Shown in pieces: positions 17,050 to 20,369 of a DNA stretch of 20,369 bases. The first letter of the stretch is position 1. Every line of letters starts with the position of its first letter. This DNA is from Clostridiales bacterium. GTDB taxonomy: Bacteria > Bacillota > Clostridia > Oscillospirales > Oscillospiraceae. The position numbers and the translations under genes are program-made. The stretch covers positions 1 to 20,369 of the forward strand of contig DQIA01000081.1 of NCBI GenBank assembly GCA_003525905.1. The letters are read 5' to 3'. Below the pieces are notes generated by a model, which was given only the letters and a program-made list of their open reading frames with translations, was not told where the DNA came from and searched no databases.

Positions 17050-17077
17050 ATCATAGCACACTTCTGCGGAAAATCAA
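17050..17077 (-). promoter_or_regulatory. Promoter of the D-aminoacylase gene (divergent)
   Basis: On the minus strand TTGATT (17077-17072) and TATGAT (17055-17050) are separated by 16 bp, about 25 nt before the deacylase start codon. The -35 box lies in the left arm of a palindrome shared with the opposite promoter. Confidence 0.6.
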
Positions 17078-17093
17078 CGCGAACGGTTGATTT
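17071..17093. promoter_or_regulatory. Palindromic operator candidate between divergent promoters
   Basis: AAATCAAC (17071-17078) and GTTGATTT (17086-17093) are perfect 8-bp inverted repeats with a 7-bp centre. Each arm contains the -35 hexamer of one of the two divergent promoters. A dimeric repressor bound here would block both. It may equally be a by-product of two TTGATT boxes facing apart. No regulator gene is adjacent, and the spacing does not match a regulator family I can name. Confidence 0.45.
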
Positions 17094-17115
17094 TTGTCGA
17101 GACGTTGGATATAAT
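17087..17115 (+). promoter_or_regulatory. Promoter of the DUF1858 gene
   Basis: TTGATT (17087-17092), a 17-bp spacer and a perfect TATAAT (17110-17115) precede the gene by about 30 nt; the ribosome binding site CGGAGGT is at 17132-17138. Confidence 0.8.
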
Positions 17116-17145
17116 AAAGAAAATCCATCTTCGGAGGTAACACCC

Positions 17146-17364
17146 ATGGCTGTTAAAATTGAAAAAGATACCATCATCGGCGACGTGCTCGACCTCGCGC
17201 CGGAGACCGCGCCCCTGTTCCAGGCTATCGGCATGCATTGCCTGGGCTGCCCGGCCAGCCGCGGCGAGTCCGTTGAGGAGGCCTGCATGGTCCACGGCGT
17301 GGATCCCGATGCCTTCCTCGCACAGGTGAACCACTTTATCGAGGCAGTGGAAGCCAATAAGTGA
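17146..17364 (+). CDS. DUF1858 small redox-disulfide domain protein
   Basis: Protein of 72 aa with the DUF1858 / hybrid-cluster-protein-associated redox disulfide fold: an N-terminal strand (VKIEKDTIIGDVL), a helix with the signature PLFQAIGMHCLGCPAS, and a C-terminal helix. Cys32 and Cys35 form the CxxC pair. The start at 17146 is fixed by CGGAGGT 7 nt upstream and by the promoter just ahead; the much longer open frame upstream is chance. Proteins of this family are thought to act in thiol-disulfide or metal-related redox steps in anaerobes, but no reaction is firmly assigned. It is alone between a strong promoter and its own terminator. Confidence 0.88.
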   Translation: MAVKIEKDTIIGDVLDLAPETAPLFQAIGMHCLGCPASRGESVEEACMVHGVDPDAFLAQVNHFIEAVEANK

Positions 17365-17375
17365 TCCAAACCAGA

Positions 17376-17411
17376 CCCGCTGCAGTTTATACTTGCAGCG
17401 GGCCATTTTTT
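17376..17411 (+). terminator. Intrinsic terminator after the DUF1858 gene
   Basis: CCCGCTGCA (17376-17384) pairs with TGCAGCGGG (17394-17402) and is followed by CCATTTTTT. The downstream acetyltransferase starts only 33 nt later with no promoter visible in the gap, so part of the transcription may read through to it. Confidence 0.85.
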
Positions 17412-17443
17412 AAGGGAGACTCCCTGACGAACGGAGAATTGTT

Positions 17444-18049
17444 ATGACACAGAAGGAAAGAATGCTTGCCGGGCAGCTCTACCTCGTGGACGAGGAGCTG
17501 GCAGCCGAGATGCGCCATACCGTCGGCGTGCTCCGGCAGTTCAACAGCGAGCCGGAGCCGGAGGTCCGCGCCGCCCTGCTGCGCGGCCTGCTGGGTGGGA
17601 CGGGGCGCACGTTCAGGATCGAGCCGCCCTTCCGCTGCGACTACGGCAGCCATATCTATCTGGGCGAAAATTTCTATGCGAATTATGAGCTCATCGTGCT
17701 CGACCAGTGCGACGTCCGCTTCGGCGACAACGTCATGCTCGGGCCGCGCGTGAGCCTGTTCAGCGCGGGCCATCCGCTCGATGCGGACATCCGCAATGCC
17801 GGGCTGGAGTACGGCAAGCCCATCACCGTCGGCAGCAACGTCTGGATGGGCGGCTGCGTGACCGTGAACGGCGGCGTGACCATCGGCGACAATGTCGTCA
17901 TCGGCTCCGGCTCCGTTGTGACGCACGACATCCCGTCCAACGTCATTGCGGCCGGGAATCCCTGCCGTGTGCTGCGCCCGCTGACGGACGCCGACCGCGC
18001 CCACTGGCAGCAGGAGGCCGCGCGCTGGCGCGCGGAATGCGGCCGGTGA
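17444..18049 (+). CDS. Sugar O-acetyltransferase (LacA/Maa/NodL family, hexapeptide repeats)
   Basis: Cytoplasmic acetyl-CoA-dependent acetyltransferase of 201 aa. The N-terminal MTQKERMLAGQLYLVDEEL matches the Mac domain of maltose/galactoside acetyltransferases. A left-handed beta-helix of hexapeptide repeats follows (ITVGSNVWMGGCVTVNGG, VTIGDNVVIGSGSVVT), ending in the typical NVIAAGNPCRVLRPL. His110 in FSAGHPLD is the expected catalytic base. GGAG lies 7 nt before the ATG. The usual role is acetylating free sugars or glycosides for detoxification or export; the true acceptor is unknown. Its 3' end overlaps trmK by 13 nt, so it is translationally linked to the next two genes although functionally unrelated. 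Confidence 0.92.
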   Translation: MTQKERMLAGQLYLVDEELAAEMRHTVGVLRQFNSEPEPEVRAALLRGLLGGTGRTFRIEPPFRCDYGSHIYLGENFYANYELIVLDQCDVRFGDNVMLGPRVSLFSAGHPLDADIRNAGLEYGKPITVGSNVWMGGCVTVNGGVTIGDNVVIGSGSVVTHDIPSNVIAAGNPCRVLRPLTDADRAHWQQEAARWRAECGR

Positions 18050-18744
18050 GGCTGCCGGTCTCCGCGCGGCTGGACTGCTGTGCCGGGCTTGTGCCGCAGG
18101 GTGCGCGCGCTGCGGACATCGGCGCGGACCACGGCTATCTCGGCATTTCGCTGCTGCTGAACGGCCGGGCTGAGTTTGTCCACGCCTCGGAGCTGCGAGA
18201 GCAGCCGCTCCGCCGCGCCATGGAAAATGCCCTGCGCTTCGGCGTGGCGGACCGCATGCGCTTTTCCCGCGCCGACGGCCTCGATGCCATCGACCCGAAC
18301 GAGGTCGACACCATCGTCTGCGCCGGGATGGGCGGCGATCTCATCGCGCAGATCCTGGACCGCTGCCGCTGGGTGCGCGACCCGCGCTATACCTTGATCT
18401 TACAGCCGCAGTCCTCCGGCAACGACCTGCGCCGCAAGCTGGCCCGGATGGGCTTTGCCATTGAGCAGGAGCGCCTTGTGCGCGACGGCGGCTTTCTCTA
18501 TCAGGCCATGGCTGCGCGCTTCGGCAATGCCGCGCCGGTCACGCCGGGGCAGGAGTATGTCTCCGCGGCCCTGCTCCGTTCCGGCGATCCGCTGCTGCCG
18601 GACTATTTTGACAGGCTCATCCCGTCGCTGGAGCGCACCGTCGAGGGCCTGCGGCGCGGCAGCGAGCCGGAACGCCTGCAATACTACGAAACCGCGCTGC
18701 GGGAGCTGCGCGAAATGAGGGAGCTTTATGACAACGGTTGCTGA
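18037..18744 (+). CDS. trmK: tRNA (adenine22-N1)-methyltransferase TrmK
   Basis: SAM-dependent methyltransferase of 235 aa that modifies A22 in the D-arm of tRNAs. The Rossmann-type SAM motif ADIGADHGYLGISLL (26-40) is characteristic, followed by DTIVCAGMGGDLIAQIL and LILQPQSSGNDLRRKL, then the helical C-terminal part (PEYFDRLI-like segment, LERTVEGLRRG). The ATG at 18037 gives the usual TrmK length (about 225-235); GTG at 18046 is an alternative start. The start overlaps the acetyltransferase stop and the end overlaps the Nif3 gene by 17 nt. The trmK-Nif3 pair is a conserved Firmicutes arrangement, as in Bacillus yqfN-yqfO. Confidence 0.92.
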   Translation: MRPVRLPVSARLDCCAGLVPQGARAADIGADHGYLGISLLLNGRAEFVHASELREQPLRRAMENALRFGVADRMRFSRADGLDAIDPNEVDTIVCAGMGGDLIAQILDRCRWVRDPRYTLILQPQSSGNDLRRKLARMGFAIEQERLVRDGGFLYQAMAARFGNAAPVTPGQEYVSAALLRSGDPLLPDYFDRLIPSLERTVEGLRRGSEPERLQYYETALRELREMRELYDNGC

Positions 18745-19519
18745 TATTCTGGATGTGCTCGAGGCCCTTGCGCCCACCGGCATGAAAATGGACTGGGACA
18801 ACGTCGGTCTGCTCTGCGGCAGCCGCAAAAAGGAGGTCGAGCAGGTCCTTGTCGCCCTTGACCCGTTCGAGGACGTCTGCGATGAGGCGGTCGAATGGGG
18901 CGCGGACGTCATCGTCACACATCACCCGCTCATTTTCCGCCCCGTGGCGAACGTCACGGACGAGACGAGCGTCGGCCGGATCATCGAGCGGCTGTGCTCG
19001 GCGGGCATCTGCGCCGTCAACGCGCACACGAACCTCGACTGCGCTCCCGGCGGCGTGAACGACGAGCTGGCCGCCGTGCTGGGCCTGCGGGATGTCACGG
19101 TGCTCAACCCGAGCGGAACGGACGCCCAGGGCCGCCCGTGGGGCCTGCTGCGCGGCGGCGAGACCGACGAGCAGCCGCTCCCGGAATTCCTCGCACATGT
19201 CAGGCAGTCCCTCGGCTGTCCCGGCCTGCGCTATGTGGACGGCGGCAAGCCCGTCCGCCGCGTTGCCGTGGGCGGCGGGAGCTGCGCCGACGAGATGCTG
19301 GAGGCGGTGGCGGCGGGATGTGACACGTTCGTCACGGCGGACGTGCGCTATAACCAGTTCTGGGATGCGCACGACCTCGGGCTGAATCTCATCGACGCCG
19401 GGCATTTCTACACCGAGAACCCCGTGACGCGCGTGCTGGCCGATACCCTGAAGAGAGCCTTCCCGGATATTTCCGTAAAAATCTCCGAAACCCACACCGA
19501 TTGCATGAAATATGCTTGA
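18728..19519 (+). CDS. Nif3-like dinuclear metal centre protein (YqfO/YbgI family)
   Basis: Protein of 263 aa of the Nif3/DUF34 family, which forms toroidal hexamers holding two metal ions per subunit. Metal ligands are visible: His65-His66 in VIVTHHPLIF, His100 and Asp104 in NAHTNLDCAPGG, and the C-terminal DAGHFYTE His and Glu. It lacks the long central insert of B. subtilis YqfO, matching the short YbgI form. It overlaps trmK by 17 nt and is surely co-transcribed with it. Roles proposed include GTP cyclohydrolase I-like or metal-handling activity; none is certain. Confidence 0.92.
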   Translation: MTTVADILDVLEALAPTGMKMDWDNVGLLCGSRKKEVEQVLVALDPFEDVCDEAVEWGADVIVTHHPLIFRPVANVTDETSVGRIIERLCSAGICAVNAHTNLDCAPGGVNDELAAVLGLRDVTVLNPSGTDAQGRPWGLLRGGETDEQPLPEFLAHVRQSLGCPGLRYVDGGKPVRRVAVGGGSCADEMLEAVAAGCDTFVTADVRYNQFWDAHDLGLNLIDAGHFYTENPVTRVLADTLKRAFPDISVKISETHTDCMKYA

Positions 19520-19544
19520 TTTTTGGCCTGTGGAATGCTAAAAT
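19516..19544 (+). promoter_or_regulatory. Promoter of yebC
   Basis: TTGATT (19516-19521), overlapping the Nif3 stop codon, a 17-bp spacer and TAAAAT (19539-19544). Transcription would start near 19551, about 39 nt before the yebC ATG. It is the third TTGATT -35 box in the window. Confidence 0.6.
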
Positions 19545-19589
19545 AATCTAGTTATTTACAGATACCACTCTACGAAGGGAAGAAATATT

Positions 19590-20327
19590 ATGTCTGGACA
19601 TTCCAAGTGGCATAACATTCAGAAGACGAAGGGCGCGCAGGACGCCAAGCGCGCGGCAGCCTTCACGAAGATCGCAAAGGAAATGTATGTTGCGGTGAAG
19701 GAAGGCGGCGGCTCGACCGACCCCAGCTATAACTCCCGTCTGGCCACGGTCATCACGAAGGCCAAGGCGGCGAATATGCCGAACGACAACATCAAGCGCG
19801 TGCTCGAAAAGGCCGCGAATGCCGGCTCCGGCGATTCCTACGAATCCATCACCTACGAAGGCTACGGCCCGAGCGGCATCGCCGTGATCGTCGAGACTAT
19901 GACCGACAGCCGCAACCGCACGGCAGGCAACGTCCGCCACCACTTCGACAAGTACGGCGGTAAGATGGGCGCTGCGGGCTGCGTGTCCTGGAACTTCAGC
20001 AAGAAGGGCGTGCTCGTCATCGACAACGAGGACGGCGACTATGAAGAAGACAACGTTATGATGGACGCCATGGACTGCGGTGCGGACGACTTTGAGGCCG
20101 AGGGCGACTGCTTCACGATCTACACCGATCCGGACGACTTCAACGCCGTTGCGGACGCGCTGACCAAGAAGGGCTATACCTTCGTTTCCGCGCAGATTGA
20201 GATGGTCCCGGGCGAGTATAAGAAGCTCGACAACCCCGACGACATCACGAATATGGAAAAAATGCTCGACATCTTCGAGGACGACGACGACGTCCAGAAT
20301 GTCTGGCATAACTGGGACCGCGACTGA
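19590..20327 (+). CDS. yebC: YebC/PmpR family regulatory protein
   Basis: Cytoplasmic protein of 245 aa with the invariant N-terminus MSGHSKWHNIQKTKGAQDAK and the GYGPSGIAVIVE..TDSRNRTAGNVRHHFDKYGG core of YebC/TACO1 proteins. The three-domain layout ends in a typical acidic C-terminus. AAGGGAAG lies about 9 nt before the ATG. Family members have been described as DNA-binding regulators (PmpR, next to RuvC in many genomes) and, like mitochondrial TACO1, as translation factors that help ribosomes through difficult stretches such as polyproline. Which applies here cannot be told. No ruvC is next to it, but the window ends soon after. Confidence 0.95.
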   Translation: MSGHSKWHNIQKTKGAQDAKRAAAFTKIAKEMYVAVKEGGGSTDPSYNSRLATVITKAKAANMPNDNIKRVLEKAANAGSGDSYESITYEGYGPSGIAVIVETMTDSRNRTAGNVRHHFDKYGGKMGAAGCVSWNFSKKGVLVIDNEDGDYEEDNVMMDAMDCGADDFEAEGDCFTIYTDPDDFNAVADALTKKGYTFVSAQIEMVPGEYKKLDNPDDITNMEKMLDIFEDDDDVQNVWHNWDRD

Positions 20328-20350
20328 TCCCGGAATCAGCAAAAGCCGCG

Positions 20351-20369
20351 CGGCAGGACCGACCTGCCG
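20351..20369 (+). terminator. Probable terminator hairpin after yebC, cut by the window end
   Basis: CGGCAGG (20351-20357) and CCTGCCG (20363-20369) form a stem around a 5-nt loop, 24 nt beyond the yebC stop codon. The left arm may extend into GCCGCG upstream. The expected T-run would lie outside the window, so termination cannot be confirmed. Confidence 0.55.

Noticed and set aside
15490..17364. 624-codon frame ending with the DUF1858 protein, suggesting a fusion
   Set aside because: The frame upstream of 17146 is antisense to the D-aminoacylase and crosses the DUF1858 promoter; only the last 72 codons match a known domain.

Overview
The window is about 60% G+C and dense with secreted proteins carrying SLH (S-layer homology) triplets. 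The housekeeping genes are Firmicutes-like (TrmK-Nif3 pair, YebC, DUF1858 redox protein), and the convergent spacer holds palindromic repeats. This suggests a G+C-rich anaerobic clostridial gut commensal, perhaps Oscillospiraceae/Ruminococcaceae-like. The placement is inferred from gene style, not from a search.

Left edge (1-372): no convincing gene. It holds a cluster of nested palindromes (7-114), a good sigma-70-type promoter (273-301) and a hairpin in the 5' leader (322-345).

Plus-strand surface operon (373-10318, terminator 10341-10371): three exported proteins. The first is a small cohesin-like domain plus three SLH repeats. The second is a giant subtilisin-family protease with an internal two-repeat type I dockerin-like module and no SLH repeats of its own. 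The third is a three-SLH, two-beta-helix adhesin-like protein. The first two look like a miniature cellulosome-style pair: a wall anchor with one cohesin and a protease with a dockerin.

Convergent spacer (10372-10849): a repeat mosaic of about 400 bp bounded by TTGTAGGGG inverted ends, resembling a MITE, lies between two convergent terminators.

Minus-strand surface operon (15378 down to 10850): a clan CD (caspase/gingipain-like) cysteine peptidase with three SLH repeats, an alpha/alpha-toroid protein with three SLH repeats, and a membrane-tethered DUF4430 (transcobalamin-like C-terminal) protein. The last two together resemble the two halves of eukaryotic intrinsic factor/transcobalamin, split over two adjacent genes. 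The operon has its own promoter (15412-15440) and terminator (10801-10835).

Right part (15451-20369): an N-acyl-D-amino-acid deacylase (minus) is divergent from a DUF1858 small redox protein (plus). Their promoters have -35 boxes in the two arms of one palindrome. Then follow a hexapeptide O-acetyltransferase, trmK and a Nif3-family gene, overlapping and probably co-transcribed, and yebC with its own promoter.

Working picture (inference): a surface island for extracellular proteolysis and ligand capture. Serine and cysteine proteases and a putative corrinoid-binding pair are all held at the wall by SLH repeats or, for the serine protease, possibly by a cohesin-dockerin bridge. The nearby D-amino-acid deacylase could use peptide-derived products.
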